From Burkholderiales bacterium (GTDB lineage: Bacteria; Pseudomonadota; Gammaproteobacteria; Burkholderiales; Casimicrobiaceae), in the NCBI GenBank assembly GCA_025354075.1, contig JANXNO010000019.1, forward strand, positions 1 through 16,734: a stretch of DNA of 16,734 nt, read 5' to 3'. A program made the position numbers and the translations under genes. The notes beneath the pieces were generated by a model. The model had not been told where the DNA came from. It worked only from the letters and a program-made list of their open reading frames with translations, and did no database searches. Below, piece by piece: positions 1 through 8,406 of the stretch. Numbering within the stretch: the stretch's first letter is position 1; each line of letters starts with the position of its first letter.

Positions 1-1851
1 CAAAACTTTTTTAACGTAGTCGCGTGTTTCGTTGAACGGAATGGACTCGGCGTAGATCGCGCCCTCAAGCGGTCCGTCGGCCCGCCACGCACGGGCCCGG
101 CCCGGCCCGGCGTTGTACGAGGCGGCAGCCATCGGTTCCGATCCACCCATCTGGTCAAGCACGGTACGCAGATAAAACGCTCCGAAACCGGTATTCACGG
201 CCACGTCCGCAAGTTGACTTGGACGATAGTCGGTCGCCTTCATTTGCGCCGCAATCCACTTGCCGGTGGCAGGCATCACCTGCATCAAACCTAGCGCACC
301 CGCGCTTGACACCGCCTCCGCCCAAAAGCGTGATTCCTGCCTAATCAAACCGAATACCAGCGACTGGTCGAGCGCCGCTTGTATCGCTGCTTTCTTGATT
401 TCGGCGGCGTACGGCATCTGATAACGCAGCCCAAAATCATGCTGCGTTTTTGTGCGCTCAGCGGTGTTGATCGAGCGATCCCAAATGCTTTTGCGTCGCA
501 TCCATTCCGCAGCGACCAACGAGTCCGCATCGTTGAAGTCTTTCACCACGCTGTACCACTCGCGCGCCGCGTCAGCACGCAAACCCAACTCGGAGAGTTT
601 AAGTACGCGTTTGGCGGCTGCGGACTGGTCGAAGCGCTTAAACGCTGCTGGCGTTGGCATCACGGCACCGGCTTTCAGCGTGAGCGGCGCGGGCAATGGC
701 GCGCTAATTTCTTCAGCAGCGAGCAGACCATAAAAATTGAATTCCTTCGCAAGATCGGCATAGATCGCCTGCGCGCCCGGCTTGTCGGAAAGCTCGGTGA
801 GCGCACGCGCCTTCCAGTATTTCCACGCTGGATCGGCCACGCCCGTTTGTGCCGCAGAGGCCACAGGGCTCATCGCGTTGATCGCGCGCAACACCTCGCT
901 CCATGCGCCTGCACGCAAGGCTGCACGCGCGATCCACGCGGCCTGCCAGTCGCCAAGGCGCGTCATCGTTTGCTCATCGCCCGCACGTTTGAACCACGTC
1001 ATCGCTTCCGCGATATCGAGCCGACGCGCGCTGGCGTAGGCTAATTGCCCCGCTGCGTAACGCTGCTCTTCATCGGTGAATTTGCTGCGAATGCCCGACC
1101 ACACCGAGCGCGCCTTTGCAGCGTCGGCGCGAGCCAGCCTGGTCAAGGCATACAGCCCCGCCTGCCGGTGCGCCCGCGAGGACCATGCAAGGCCCGCATT
1201 CAAATATGACTCAGGTGAGGAATGGGCGCGTTGCAATGCTTCGGTGCTCGGGCGATTGTCGGCTGACAGCCCTTCAGCAGCGCGAGCACCGGCTAAAAAA
1301 GTGCCGCCGTCCGCCGTGGTGCGAAATCGCCACAACGCGTCGTCCGCTGTCACTTGATTGCGTCGCGCCAGAGCCGAGAACGCATCAGCACACGCCTCGG
1401 TCAGCCGCTCTTCCCACACGCCGCGTGGCACCGATAATGGGTCTTTCGAATCGGTCTTCGCGGCAAGCGTCGTGCGGTAGCAGGCGATCTCGCTGTCTTC
1501 GGTTTCAAAGCCGCGCGCGGCTTGCGCAAAACTCTCCCAATTGCCCGTTTTGCCCAGCTGCTTGAGCCAATCCACACGCAGCCGATCTGCAACAAACTCG
1601 CCTGCATGCTTTTGCAGAAAGCGCTCAACGTCTGCGCCGATGCCCGCGTTATCAAGCTGCAAGCGCAGCGACCAGTAGTCAACGTAGCCTTCCAGCAGGT
1701 CACCACGCGTTTGCGGCACCGCAGCGTTCACGCGCCGCAGGTCGCCAAGGCGAAACCCTTCTGAAGCGTCCTTGACCGCAGCGTCGGTGGCGTGAGCGGA
1801 AAGCGACGCCAGCAGCAGCGAGGCAATGAAGGGTGTACGGAAACAAGTCAT
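1..1851 (-). CDS. slt: Soluble lytic murein transglycosylase (Slt70-like), 3' end cut by window edge
   Basis: The reverse strand is open from an ATG at 1851 to the window edge (617 codons, no stop). The N-terminus ([21 protein letters not shown], cleavage probably after A21) looks like a Sec signal peptide, so the protein should act in the periplasm. A long helical region follows (about residues 25-470), as in the superhelical ring domain of Slt70. The C-terminal part is a GH23 lysozyme-like fold: [10 protein letters not shown] with catalytic Glu506, [13 protein letters not shown] (517-529) and ASYNAGPGR (577-585). Family members cleave the MurNAc-GlcNAc bond of peptidoglycan with formation of 1,6-anhydro-MurNAc. 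E. coli Slt70 is about 645 residues, so only some 30-50 residues should be missing. The gene is divergent from purE with 77 bp between the starts. Identification is secure at family level; the start is the first ATG giving a sensible signal peptide. Confidence 0.93.
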   Translation of the reverse strand, partial: MTCFRTPFIASLLLASLSAHATDAAVKDASEGFRLGDLRRVNAAVPQTRGDLLEGYVDYWSLRLQLDNAGIGADVERFLQKHAGEFVADRLRVDWLKQLGKTGNWESFAQAARGFETEDSEIACYRTTLAAKTDSKDPLSVPRGVWEERLTEACADAFSALARRNQVTADDALWRFRTTADGGTFLAGARAAEGLSADNRPSTEALQRAHSSPESYLNAGLAWSSRAHRQAGLYALTRLARADAAKARSVWSGIRSKFTDEEQRYAAGQLAYASARRLDIAEAMTWFKRAGDEQTMTRLGDWQAAWIARAALRAGAWSEVLRAINAMSPVASAAQTGVADPAWKYWKARALTELSDKPGAQAIYADLAKEFNFYGLLAAEEISAPLPAPLTLKAGAVMPTPAAFKRFDQSAAAKRVLKLSELGLRADAAREWYSVVKDFNDADSLVAAEWMRRKSIWDRSINTAERTKTQHDFGLRYQMPYAAEIKKAAIQAALDQSLVFGLIRQESRFWAEAVSSAGALGLMQVMPATGKWIAAQMKATDYRPSQLADVAVNTGFGAFYLRTVLDQMGGSEPMAAASYNAGPGRARAWRADGPLEGAIYAESIPFNETRDYVKKVL

Positions 1852-1928
1852 ACCGCTATTTTCTGCGAAGACGCCGTCAACGTACACCTGACATGGGCAA
1901 GACATGCCGGTTCGTTAGAATTCGCAGC

Positions 1929-2450
1929 ATGCAAAACGGGGCAATCAGCGCAGGTGCAGTGGTCGGGGTCGTCATGGGTTCATCGTCGGACTGGGACGTG
2001 ATGAAACACGCCACCGAGATGCTGGAACGCTTTGGCGTCAATTTCGAAGCGAAAGTCGTGTCGGCGCACCGCACGCCCGACGACATGTTCAGCTACGCCG
2101 ACTCTGCCCATGAGCGCGGCATCCGCATCATCATCGCGGGTGCAGGCGGCGCAGCGCATCTACCCGGCATGCTCGCCGCGAAGACTACAGTGCCGGTGCT
2201 CGGCGTGCCGGTGCCGTCAAAATATTTGCGTGGCGAAGACTCGCTGTTGTCCATCGTACAAATGCCCAAAGGCGTGCCGGTCGCAACGTTCGCCATCGGC
2301 GAAGCGGGCGCAGCCAACGCAGCCTTGTTTGCGGTCGCCATGCTCGCCATCTCTAACAAAGCACTGGCGCAACAACTGCTGTCCTTCCGCGACGAACAAA
2401 CCGCCAGCGCACGCAGCATGCTGGTGCCGCCGGTGTTGGCCGACAAATAG
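1929..2450 (+). CDS. purE: N5-carboxyaminoimidazole ribonucleotide mutase PurE (class I)
   Basis: The 173-residue protein interconverts N5-CAIR and CAIR in de novo purine synthesis, in the cytoplasm, and normally works directly after PurK. It shows the class I PurE pattern: VVMGSSSDW (14-22) for phosphate/substrate binding, SAHRTP (45-50) with the catalytic His47, [11 protein letters not shown] (71-81), [10 protein letters not shown] (111-120) and IGEAGAANA near the C-terminus. The length is normal for a bacterial PurE octamer subunit. An in-frame ATG further upstream (1833) would add 32 Arg-rich residues unlike the family and would overlap the start of the divergent slt gene, so the ATG at 1929 was chosen. 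The stop codon TAG is followed almost at once by the purK start, which points to one transcript and probably translational coupling. No clear PurR operator was seen upstream. Confidence 0.96.
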   Translation: MQNGAISAGAVVGVVMGSSSDWDVMKHATEMLERFGVNFEAKVVSAHRTPDDMFSYADSAHERGIRIIIAGAGGAAHLPGMLAAKTTVPVLGVPVPSKYLRGEDSLLSIVQMPKGVPVATFAIGEAGAANAALFAVAMLAISNKALAQQLLSFRDEQTASARSMLVPPVLADK

Positions 2451-2452
2451 TG

Positions 2453-3589
2453 ATGCTTGAGCCGGGTACGTGGTTGGGCTGCCTTGGTGGCGGTCAACTG
2501 GGCCGCATGTTCGTTCACGCCGCGCAGGCCATGGGCTATAAGGTCCTTGTGCTCGACCCGGACGCGACCGGCCCCGCCGCGCAAGCCGCCGATGATGTGA
2601 TCGTTGCAGCGTACGACGACATGGACGCGATTGCTGCGTTCGGCAAACGCGTTGCTGCCGTTACCACGGAATTTGAAAACGTGCCCGCAGCATCGCTTGA
2701 AGCGCTCGCGGCGATGGTTCCCACGCGACCCGGTGCCGCAGCGGTGCGCATCGCGCAGGATCGGCGCAAAGAAAAGCGATTTTTTGTCGAACACGGATTG
2801 CCTGTCGGCCAATTCGCCGGCATCGAACGCGCCGAAGACTTGCGCGATGCGCCGGCGCATTTGTTCCCCGGCATATTGAAAACGGCAACGCTGGGCTACG
2901 ACGGCAAAGGCCAGCAACGCGTCACGTCCACCACGCAGGCACTGCTCGCATGGATGAGCATGAAGCAGGCCCCGTGCGTGCTCGAAGCGATGATTCTGTT
3001 CGAGTGCGAAATTTCGGTGCTGGTCGCGCGCACGGCAACCGGCGAAGTCCGCGTGTGGCCGGTGCAGGAAAACCAGCACGTCAACGGCATTCTCGACCTC
3101 ACGATCGTGCCTGCGCGGCTTGATACGCTGGTGTTGGAGCAAGCGCAAACACTAGCGCGAAAGCTGGTCGAAGCACTCGATTACGTCGGCGTGTTGTGCG
3201 TGGAAATTTTCGTCACCGCAGATGGCTTGTTGTTAAACGAAATCGCACCCAGACCGCACAATTGCGGCCACTACACCATAGAAGCCTGCCAGACCTCGCA
3301 GTTCGAGCAACAGGTGCGTGCGCTAGTCGGCGCGCCGCTCGGCGACCCATCGTTAGTGCAGCCCGCAGTGATGGTGAATGTATTGGGGGACGTGTGGTTT
3401 GATGGGGCTTTGCCGATACAGCCCGCGTGGGACGAGGTGCTAGCTTTGCACGGTGCGCATGTGCATCTTTACGGTAAAGCTGAGGCGAGAAAAGCGCGCA
3501 AAATGGGGCATGTGACTTGTGTGGCGACGACGCTAGAAGAGGCGTTGGCCAAGGCGGTTGAGGTGAAGCGGATTCTGCGGATTCCGTAG
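2453..3589 (+). CDS. purK: N5-carboxyaminoimidazole ribonucleotide synthase PurK
   Basis: This 378-residue ATP-grasp enzyme makes N5-CAIR from AIR, bicarbonate and ATP, the substrate for PurE encoded just upstream. Family landmarks are visible: the N-terminal Rossmann-like motif LGGGQLGRM (11-19), TEFENVP, the ATP-grasp stretch ILKTATLGYDGKGQ, ENQHVNGILD, and the active-site segment NEIAPRPHNCGHYTIEAC followed by TSQFEQQVRAL. The Cys in HNCGHY stands where I recall Ser in many homologues. The purE stop and the purK start are fused as TAGTGATG: ATG at 2453 is preferred, but the GTG at 2450, which overlaps the purE stop by one base, would add a single Met. Arrangement and spacing indicate a purEK operon. 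The stop codon abuts a large repeat arm that begins at the very next base, so the operon probably ends there. Confidence 0.95.
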   Translation: MLEPGTWLGCLGGGQLGRMFVHAAQAMGYKVLVLDPDATGPAAQAADDVIVAAYDDMDAIAAFGKRVAAVTTEFENVPAASLEALAAMVPTRPGAAAVRIAQDRRKEKRFFVEHGLPVGQFAGIERAEDLRDAPAHLFPGILKTATLGYDGKGQQRVTSTTQALLAWMSMKQAPCVLEAMILFECEISVLVARTATGEVRVWPVQENQHVNGILDLTIVPARLDTLVLEQAQTLARKLVEALDYVGVLCVEIFVTADGLLLNEIAPRPHNCGHYTIEACQTSQFEQQVRALVGAPLGDPSLVQPAVMVNVLGDVWFDGALPIQPAWDEVLALHGAHVHLYGKAEARKARKMGHVTCVATTLEEALAKAVEVKRILRIP

Positions 3590-3936
3590 CCGCGCGAAGC
3601 GCGGCGTAGTCCCCTCTCCCCTCGCGGGAGAGGGCTAGGGTGAGGGGGCGCTTCGAATGATGTGGTGCTTATGCCACGCGCCGGTTTCGCCTGAGGGCAA
3701 GTTACTTTTTTGCTTCGCCAAAATAAGTAACCAAAAAAAGGCGACCCCGACGATTGGCCTGATCCTGCGATGCTCAGAAAAAAGCGGAACGAAAAAAACT
3801 CGCTATCGCTCAAACAGTTTTTCGTTCTGATCGCTTTTTTCCTCCGCTTCTCGGGGCCAATCAACGGGGACCCTTCGAACCGATATTTGATCGCTACGCG
3901 ATGAAGATTACGAAGGCCCGGATGCGCACATCCAGC
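3590..3936. repeat. Left arm of a ~350 bp inverted repeat pair flanking the alarmone synthetase gene
   Basis: This gene-free stretch fills exactly the space between the purK stop codon and the convergent alarmone-synthetase stop codon. Its reverse complement matches 5061-5413. The core 3758-3900 against 5100-5241 differs, by eye, by three substitutions and one single-base indel; outer parts are more diverged but alignable. Inside are several hairpins: 3590-3604 (CCGCGC-GAA-GCGCGG), 3612-3634 (CCCTCTCCC-CTCGC-GGGAGAGGG), an A-run/T-run hairpin at 3778-3840, and GGATG-CGCA-CATCC near 3920-3933. Open frames crossing the arm give odd low-complexity proteins and were not accepted as genes. No transposase is present. 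The CCCTCTCC/GGAGAGGG motif is of a type common in dispersed beta- and gammaproteobacterial repeats. It may also serve as a bidirectional terminator. Confidence 0.88.
3778..3840. terminator. Candidate bidirectional terminator hairpin in left repeat arm
   Basis: A run of six A (3778-3783) precedes GCGGAACGAAAAAAAC. After a short middle part the partly complementary GTTTTTCGTTCTGATCGC leads into six T (3835-3840). The imperfect stem, bordered by A on one side and T on the other, has the shape of an intrinsic terminator in both directions. It lies between the convergent purK and alarmone-synthetase genes. The same structure is present at 5160-5221 in the right arm. Confidence 0.45.
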
Positions 3937-4980
3937 TTACGCTGCAGCAAGTTTTTCAATTCTCGCTAGCGCTGCAAGAAACTGCTCAGTGTCGAGAAAG
4001 TAGTTGGGGTAAGCTCGCCTTAGCGAGTCAATGGATACCGTACTGACCAACACAGTCTGCATGTCCGAATGGCTTAGCGCGACTTTCTCCGCCTCTGCAT
4101 AGGCTGCGTTCGCCTCGTCCAATCGCTTCTTGCCGAACGAACTTATCGTAACTGTTCGTTCAACTGCGTCAAGCACTATTAGATGAAAATTGCCGCCAAC
4201 ATTGCTTGAGGTAATGGCATTCGCGGCGACAGCAAAGGCATTTAGTTTTCGCCGGACGTCTAGCGCCTTCTCAAGCTCCACACAGCGCTTGTAAATATTG
4301 CTGGGCGATTGGCCGGCAAATTGGTCGGCAACGGGGCACTTTTCGATGAGAGCAAATGCACTGCCAACCACCTTGAAGTAGTCCAGCCAGTCTTCTGGCC
4401 CTTCATTGGATTTCAATGCCTGATTCAAAAACGATCCAATGGTCTCGACTGCGGTCGCCCAAGCATGCTGGAGGCGAGTTCGAATCTGAAGTTCAAGACA
4501 CAGTCCGTTGTAGTCCGGTGCTTGGTCATTCTTGTATTTGTAAATTAAGTGAAGGCTTCGATAACCGGATGTCTTTGGCGTTTGAATGTAGTCGTCTGTA
4601 TCAATTAGTTCGTGTGCGAGGCTGCCATTGGTGTAAATCGCATGCAACTTTCTTACTTGGGCTACCGAGCCGACTACCGCGCGTAGCCCACCAATGTCTT
4701 GCATCCTCGCAAGCTGCATGCCGCTGTTGTTCTCCAATTTTTTGATAATTGAAGGCAAGCGCTTCATACGTGTCGCTACAAGCGCATCAGCACAGACTTT
4801 TTTCAGCCGCCAGCGTAACGTTGCCTGAAACGTGTTCATGGGATACGCGTGACACGCTCGCCAGTGGTTGATCAGAACGAGTGCCTCTGCCATTGCGTGC
4901 GAAGTCTTGTTCGGCACAATCAGAACTCCGCCTGCTCGGTTGACCTGACCACGGGTAAAGTTTGGAATGGTGTAAGACAT
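3937..4980 (-). CDS. Stand-alone RelA/SpoT-type (p)ppGpp synthetase domain protein
   Basis: The 347-residue protein contains a RelA/SpoT nucleotide pyrophosphokinase domain (about residues 55-185). Visible are RMKRLPSIIKKL (71-82), QDIGGLRAVV with metal-binding Asp95, DYIQTPKTSGYRSLHL (130-145) with the nucleotide-stacking Tyr140, and LELQIRT with catalytic Glu163. All expected catalytic positions are therefore present. There is no HD hydrolase domain and no TGS/ACT regulatory region, so it is neither full-length RelA nor SpoT. Residues 186-347 form a mostly helical extension I do not recognise. Family members move pyrophosphate from ATP to GDP/GTP; toxic relatives make ppApp or modify tRNA. 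An in-frame TAA 12 bp upstream excludes a longer protein from ATG. Base composition is lower than in neighbours (52 of 120 bases are G/C at 4501-4620, against 35 of 60 at 2581-2640), and inverted repeats flank the gene, suggesting transfer. No antitoxin-like partner gene is visible. Confidence 0.87.
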   Translation of the reverse strand: MSYTIPNFTRGQVNRAGGVLIVPNKTSHAMAEALVLINHWRACHAYPMNTFQATLRWRLKKVCADALVATRMKRLPSIIKKLENNSGMQLARMQDIGGLRAVVGSVAQVRKLHAIYTNGSLAHELIDTDDYIQTPKTSGYRSLHLIYKYKNDQAPDYNGLCLELQIRTRLQHAWATAVETIGSFLNQALKSNEGPEDWLDYFKVVGSAFALIEKCPVADQFAGQSPSNIYKRCVELEKALDVRRKLNAFAVAANAITSSNVGGNFHLIVLDAVERTVTISSFGKKRLDEANAAYAEAEKVALSHSDMQTVLVSTVSIDSLRRAYPNYFLDTEQFLAALARIEKLAAA

Positions 4981-5060
4981 GCGCGAAGTTTAAGGTGAAA
5001 ATTACTCCTATAGCGCGCGATGCTCTGGCTTGGCATCAAGCTTCGTGCTCGGCTTCAGCA

Positions 5061-5413
5061 GAGCTCGGATGCTCGCATCCGAGCGTTCGTAGCCCGCATC
5101 GCGTAGCGATCAAATATCAATTCGATGGGTCCCCGTTGATTGGCCCCGAGAAGCGGAGGAAAAAAGCGATCAGAACGAAAAACTGTTTGAGCGAAGCGAG
5201 TTTTTTTCGTTCCGCTTTTTTCTGAGCATCGCAGGATCAGGACAAGCGTCGGGGTCGCCTTCTTTGGGTTACCTTTCTTGGCGAAGCAAGAAAGGTGACT
5301 GCCCCCGCGGCATGAGCGGGATCGTGGCAAACGGACATCTCCGTTCAACGAGCCACCCTCACCCTAACCCTCTCCCGCTTGCGGGAGAGGGGACTACGCC
5401 GCGCTTCGCGCGC
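5061..5413. repeat. Right arm of the inverted repeat pair flanking the alarmone synthetase gene
   Basis: This is the inverted partner of 3590-3936. It lies in the 465 bp gene-free stretch between the alarmone-synthetase start (4980) and the CoA-transferase start (5446). It contains a perfect 10 bp hairpin at 5063-5084 (GCTCGGATGC-TC-GCATCCGAGC), the A-run/T-run hairpin at 5160-5221, and a perfect 11 bp hairpin at 5368-5391 (CCCTCTCCCGC-TT-GCGGGAGAGGG). The outer end is GACTACGCCGCGCTTCGCGC, matching the purK-proximal end of the left arm. The 80 bp between 4981 and 5060 is not repeated and must hold the promoter of the synthetase gene if that lies outside the arm. No credible coding frame or transposase was seen. 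Confidence 0.88.
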
Positions 5414-5445
5414 TATGCCAAGTGCGTTGCCGCGATAATCCCCTC

Positions 5446-6441
5446 ATGTCCAAGCCCCTCTCCGGCCTCCGTGTTCTTGATCTCACTCGCCTGCTTCCCG
5501 GCCCGGCGTGTACTCGTATGCTGGCTGAGTGGGGCGCGCAGGTCATCAAAATTGAACCGCCTGAGGGTGACTATGCCAATCGTCTTGGCTTGCCGCCCGA
5601 CGCGCCGCCCGAGCAAATCGCGCCGCTCTACTCTATCGTCAATCGCGGCAAATCGTTTGAGCGTCTGGATTTGAAGTCCGATGCGGGTCGGGCACGATTG
5701 CTGGCTTTGGTGGCTAATAGTGATGTGCTGGTTGAAGGCTTTCGGCCTGGGGTGATGGCGCGTCTTGGACTCGGGTACGAAACTTTGCGGGAACACAATG
5801 CGGCACTTGTTTACTGCGCGATCACGGGCTATGGCAGTAGCGGCCCATGGGCGATGCGTGCGGGGCATGACATCAATTATTTGTCGGTCAGTGGCGTGCT
5901 CGATCAGGTGGGCGAGCGCGGTCGTCCGCCTTCGATTTCCAACTGGCAGATTGCCGATCTGGCGGGCGGTGCGCTCGCGTCGGCGGCGCGGATTTGTGCG
6001 GCGCTGGTGCAGGCCAAAGCAACGGGTGTCGGGTCGTTTGTGGACGTGTCGATGACGCACGAGGTGGCGCGGCTCAATATCATCGCGGAGCATGGATTAG
6101 CGCTTGATGCGGTCAAACCGCGCGGTGAGGATTGGCTGACCGGCGGTTGGCCTTGCTACGCAATTTACCGGACGTCAGATGAGCGTGTTATGGCAGTCGG
6201 CGCGCTGGAAGAAAAGTTTTGGCATGGGCTGTGTGATGCGCTCGACAAGCCGCATTTGAAGGCGTTGGGTTGCTCCGAAGGCGTGGTGGCATTGCGCGTG
6301 CGCAAGGAGCTTGCCGATTGCTTTGCCGTGCAAACGCTTGTCCAGTGGACCGAAATCTTCGATGTTTTGGACTGCTGCGTGACGCCGGTGCTTACACTTG
6401 CCGAAGCAAAACAACATCTACTTTTCAAGGATTCCCTATGA
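5446..6441 (+). CDS. CaiB/BaiF-family CoA transferase / alpha-methylacyl-CoA racemase-like protein
   Basis: The 331-residue protein begins with the family opening [19 protein letters not shown] and continues with [28 protein letters not shown] (99-112) and ITGYGSSGP. The pattern [12 protein letters not shown] (139-150) with His141, ADLAGGAL with Asp171, and Glu255/Glu256 before KFW fit the His/Asp/Glu set of alpha-methylacyl-CoA racemases better than a true carnitine- or formyl-CoA transferase, though the families overlap. It would act on branched 2-methylacyl-CoA thioesters in the cytoplasm; the real substrate cannot be read from sequence. A GTG at 5422 would add eight residues, but ATG 5446 begins the family N-terminus ([13 protein letters not shown]). 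The stop overlaps the start of the SDR gene (ATGA), so the two are co-transcribed. The right repeat arm ends about 30 bp before this start. Confidence 0.88.
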   Translation: MSKPLSGLRVLDLTRLLPGPACTRMLAEWGAQVIKIEPPEGDYANRLGLPPDAPPEQIAPLYSIVNRGKSFERLDLKSDAGRARLLALVANSDVLVEGFRPGVMARLGLGYETLREHNAALVYCAITGYGSSGPWAMRAGHDINYLSVSGVLDQVGERGRPPSISNWQIADLAGGALASAARICAALVQAKATGVGSFVDVSMTHEVARLNIIAEHGLALDAVKPRGEDWLTGGWPCYAIYRTSDERVMAVGALEEKFWHGLCDALDKPHLKALGCSEGVVALRVRKELADCFAVQTLVQWTEIFDVLDCCVTPVLTLAEAKQHLLFKDSL

Positions 6442-7205
6442 GCACGTTCGTCGGAAACGGCAAAGTCGCCATCATCACCGGCGCGTCAGCAGGCATCGGC
6501 AAAGCCTCTGCCGTGGCGCTGCTGAAGGCGGGCTACAGCGTCGCCTTCGCGGGGCGTCGTCAGGCGGAGCTTGAGGCGGCCGTGGCGTCTGCGGGCGAAG
6601 ATGCCGTTCGTGGCATCGCGGTGGTGACGGATGTGTGCGATCCGGCATCGGTGAAAGCATTATTTGAGAAGACCGTCGCTGCGTTTGGTCGCGTTGATGT
6701 GATCTTCAACAACGCGGGGATTGGTGCGCCCGCCGTGATGCTTGAGGACATCACGATTGAGCAGTGGAAAGCCGTGGTGGACACCAACTTGTCCGGCGCT
6801 TTTTACTGCACGCAAGAGGCCTTTCGTGTGATGAAAGCGCAGACACCGCGTGGCGGCCGCATCATCAACAACGGCTCCATTTCGGCGCACGCGCCGCGCC
6901 CCAATAGTTCGCCTTACACCTCAACCAAACACGCGATTACCGGGCTCACCAAAACGACGTCGCTCGATGGTCGAAAATACGACATCGCGTGCAGCCAGAT
7001 TGACATTGGCAATGCCGCTACCGAGATGACCGAGCGCATGGCCAAAGGTGTGATGCAAGCCAACGGCGAGATGGCGATTGAGCCGCGCATGGATGTGAAG
7101 CACGTGGCGGACGCCATCGTTCACATGAGCAATTTACCGTTGGAAGCGAATGTGCAGTTCATAACGATTATGGCGACCAAAATGCCGTTTGTTGGACGCG
7201 GCTAG
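6438..7205 (+). CDS. Short-chain dehydrogenase/reductase (SDR)
   Basis: The 255-residue classical SDR has the dinucleotide-binding motif TGASAGIG (14-21), NNAG (91-94), the structural Asn in TNLSG (116-120), a catalytic Ser in NGSISA (145-150) and YTSTK with Tyr160 and Lys164. The Arg-Arg pair after the second strand (AGRRQ) suggests preference for NADP(H). It should oxidise or reduce a carbonyl/hydroxyl group, perhaps on the CoA thioester handled by the preceding racemase/transferase; that link is inferred from the ATGA overlap of the two genes. The frame is open further upstream inside the CoA-transferase gene, but the family N-terminus (VAIITGA) sits properly only with the ATG at 6438. The gene ends 31 bp before the convergent diguanylate cyclase gene. 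Confidence 0.93.
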   Translation: MSTFVGNGKVAIITGASAGIGKASAVALLKAGYSVAFAGRRQAELEAAVASAGEDAVRGIAVVTDVCDPASVKALFEKTVAAFGRVDVIFNNAGIGAPAVMLEDITIEQWKAVVDTNLSGAFYCTQEAFRVMKAQTPRGGRIINNGSISAHAPRPNSSPYTSTKHAITGLTKTTSLDGRKYDIACSQIDIGNAATEMTERMAKGVMQANGEMAIEPRMDVKHVADAIVHMSNLPLEANVQFITIMATKMPFVGRG

Positions 7206-7236
7206 CCGACCGATAGTGCGGTGTCGCGCCTTGCGT

Positions 7237-8397
7237 TCACGCAGCGCGCGGCTTGACTTCGCGCAGTATTTTTCTGGCTTTTGAGCGATACAACGCGCGG
7301 TCGGCATTGCGCAGCCCCTGTGTAAATTCACGGCTCACACCGGCGAATCGGGCTGAGCCATGACTGACCTTACACGACACCGCCGCAGGGGATGCAATCG
7401 CCAGCAGCGTAGGCAGTCTGGCTTTGAGCGTGACGATCCATTCGCTCGAAAATGCCCGCGCAGTCACGGGTTCCACCACGCAAAATTCATCACCACCCAG
7501 TCGGGCTATGACCGACCCGGCAGGAGCCTCCGCAACCAACGCTTGAGCAAACGTCTTCAGCAGAATATCGCCCGCTTCGTGGCCAAAGCCATCGTTGACG
7601 CGCTTGAAATGATCAATGTCAAATACGGTGACCACGCCGCTGCGCTTCGCGGGCCATGTGTTCAACGTGTCGCGCAGGCCGAGGCGATTGAGCACGCCGG
7701 TTAAGTTGTCCTCAGTGGCGAGGCGCCGGAGCAGCGTTTGCTTTTCGGCAAAGCAGATCAGCAAAATGCCGACCAGAAACATCAAAATCAAGAATCCTGC
7801 GATGCTGAAAACCAGCGCATTGATGGGGGTACGCGCTACGGCCGTGGCGGGTGCGCTGCCCAAAATCACGGCGGCACCACGTGCAAGCAGCAAAAGTACC
7901 AACAGCGCGTTTGCCACCAGTAAAAAGCGAGCCGGAAAGTGGTAATACCCGTGGTCTAGCAACCTCAACGCCGAAAGATTCAGATAGGTCACTACCAGCA
8001 GGCAAGCAAGCTGGCAGATCACGCGCGCTGGCAGGCTCGGCCACACGAACACAAACAACACACTGCCCAGCACCGAAACAAGAACGATGGGGGCGATTCG
8101 CAACAGCAAGGGCGGCTTGCCCACTACGTGGCGCAGACCCACGTAGAGCAGGCATGCGCCGACAATGGTCAGCGGGTTGCTGATGGCTACGGCCCACGAA
8201 GCATCGAGGTAGGCCTGCAGCGTGTTGAGCGTGTAGCCCGCCGTCAGGCAAAACGCGGCACCCACCCACCACGACAGGGAGCGCGTCCAGTCGCCCACGC
8301 GCGCGAGCAGCGCAATCACGGCGGTCACAGCAAGACCAGCCAGGCCGAAGGCAACGCCTACCGTGGCAGGATCAACGCTGTACAACCAGTGTGTCAT
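7237..8397 (-). CDS. Membrane-bound diguanylate cyclase (GGDEF domain)
   Basis: The 386-residue protein has about six to seven hydrophobic membrane segments in residues 10-217, then a GGDEF domain (about 225-380). The domain shows NLTGVLNRLG, VFDIDHFKRVNDGFGHEAGD with metal-binding Asp260, an intact GGDEF active site (301-305), and NADRALYRSKA. It should condense two GTP to cyclic di-GMP at the inner membrane, with the membrane part as an unidentified sensor. The inhibitory I-site (RxxD, nine to six residues before GGDEF) is absent: these positions read PAGS, so classical product inhibition is not expected. The start lies 9 bp after the stop of the upstream HAD gene, indicating co-transcription. 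No EAL domain is present. Confidence 0.9.
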   Translation of the reverse strand: MTHWLYSVDPATVGVAFGLAGLAVTAVIALLARVGDWTRSLSWWVGAAFCLTAGYTLNTLQAYLDASWAVAISNPLTIVGACLLYVGLRHVVGKPPLLLRIAPIVLVSVLGSVLFVFVWPSLPARVICQLACLLVVTYLNLSALRLLDHGYYHFPARFLLVANALLVLLLLARGAAVILGSAPATAVARTPINALVFSIAGFLILMFLVGILLICFAEKQTLLRRLATEDNLTGVLNRLGLRDTLNTWPAKRSGVVTVFDIDHFKRVNDGFGHEAGDILLKTFAQALVAEAPAGSVIARLGGDEFCVVEPVTARAFSSEWIVTLKARLPTLLAIASPAAVSCKVSHGSARFAGVSREFTQGLRNADRALYRSKARKILREVKPRAA

Positions 8398-8406
8398 GGG
8401 TTACTG

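Noticed and set aside
379..1565. Several long plus-strand open frames, e.g. 379-1044 and 1116-1565
   Set aside because: They are antisense shadows of the slt gene, which is continuously open on the minus strand with a signal peptide and the GH23 motifs; the plus-strand products resemble no family.
2093..3148. 351-codon minus-strand open frame across purE/purK
   Set aside because: It runs antisense to two well-identified genes and its protein is Arg/His/Cys-rich without domain features.
3469..3864. 131-codon minus-strand frame, partly in the left repeat arm
   Set aside because: It spans the purK end and the repeat; similar peptide pieces (IGPEKRRKKAIRTKNCLS) occur in the right arm only because the DNA is repeated. 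No start signal or domain.
4962..5348. Small open frames in the right repeat arm (both strands)
   Set aside because: Translation products of repeat DNA, low complexity, without ribosome sites; no transposase motifs.
3590..5413. Insertion sequence with transposase
   Set aside because: Inverted arms are far longer than IS ends, and the only enclosed gene is a RelA/SpoT-domain protein with no transposase features.
5413..6093. 226-codon minus-strand frame opposite the CoA-transferase gene
   Set aside because: Antisense shadow, His/Arg-rich, no motif; the plus strand encodes clear CaiB/BaiF motifs.
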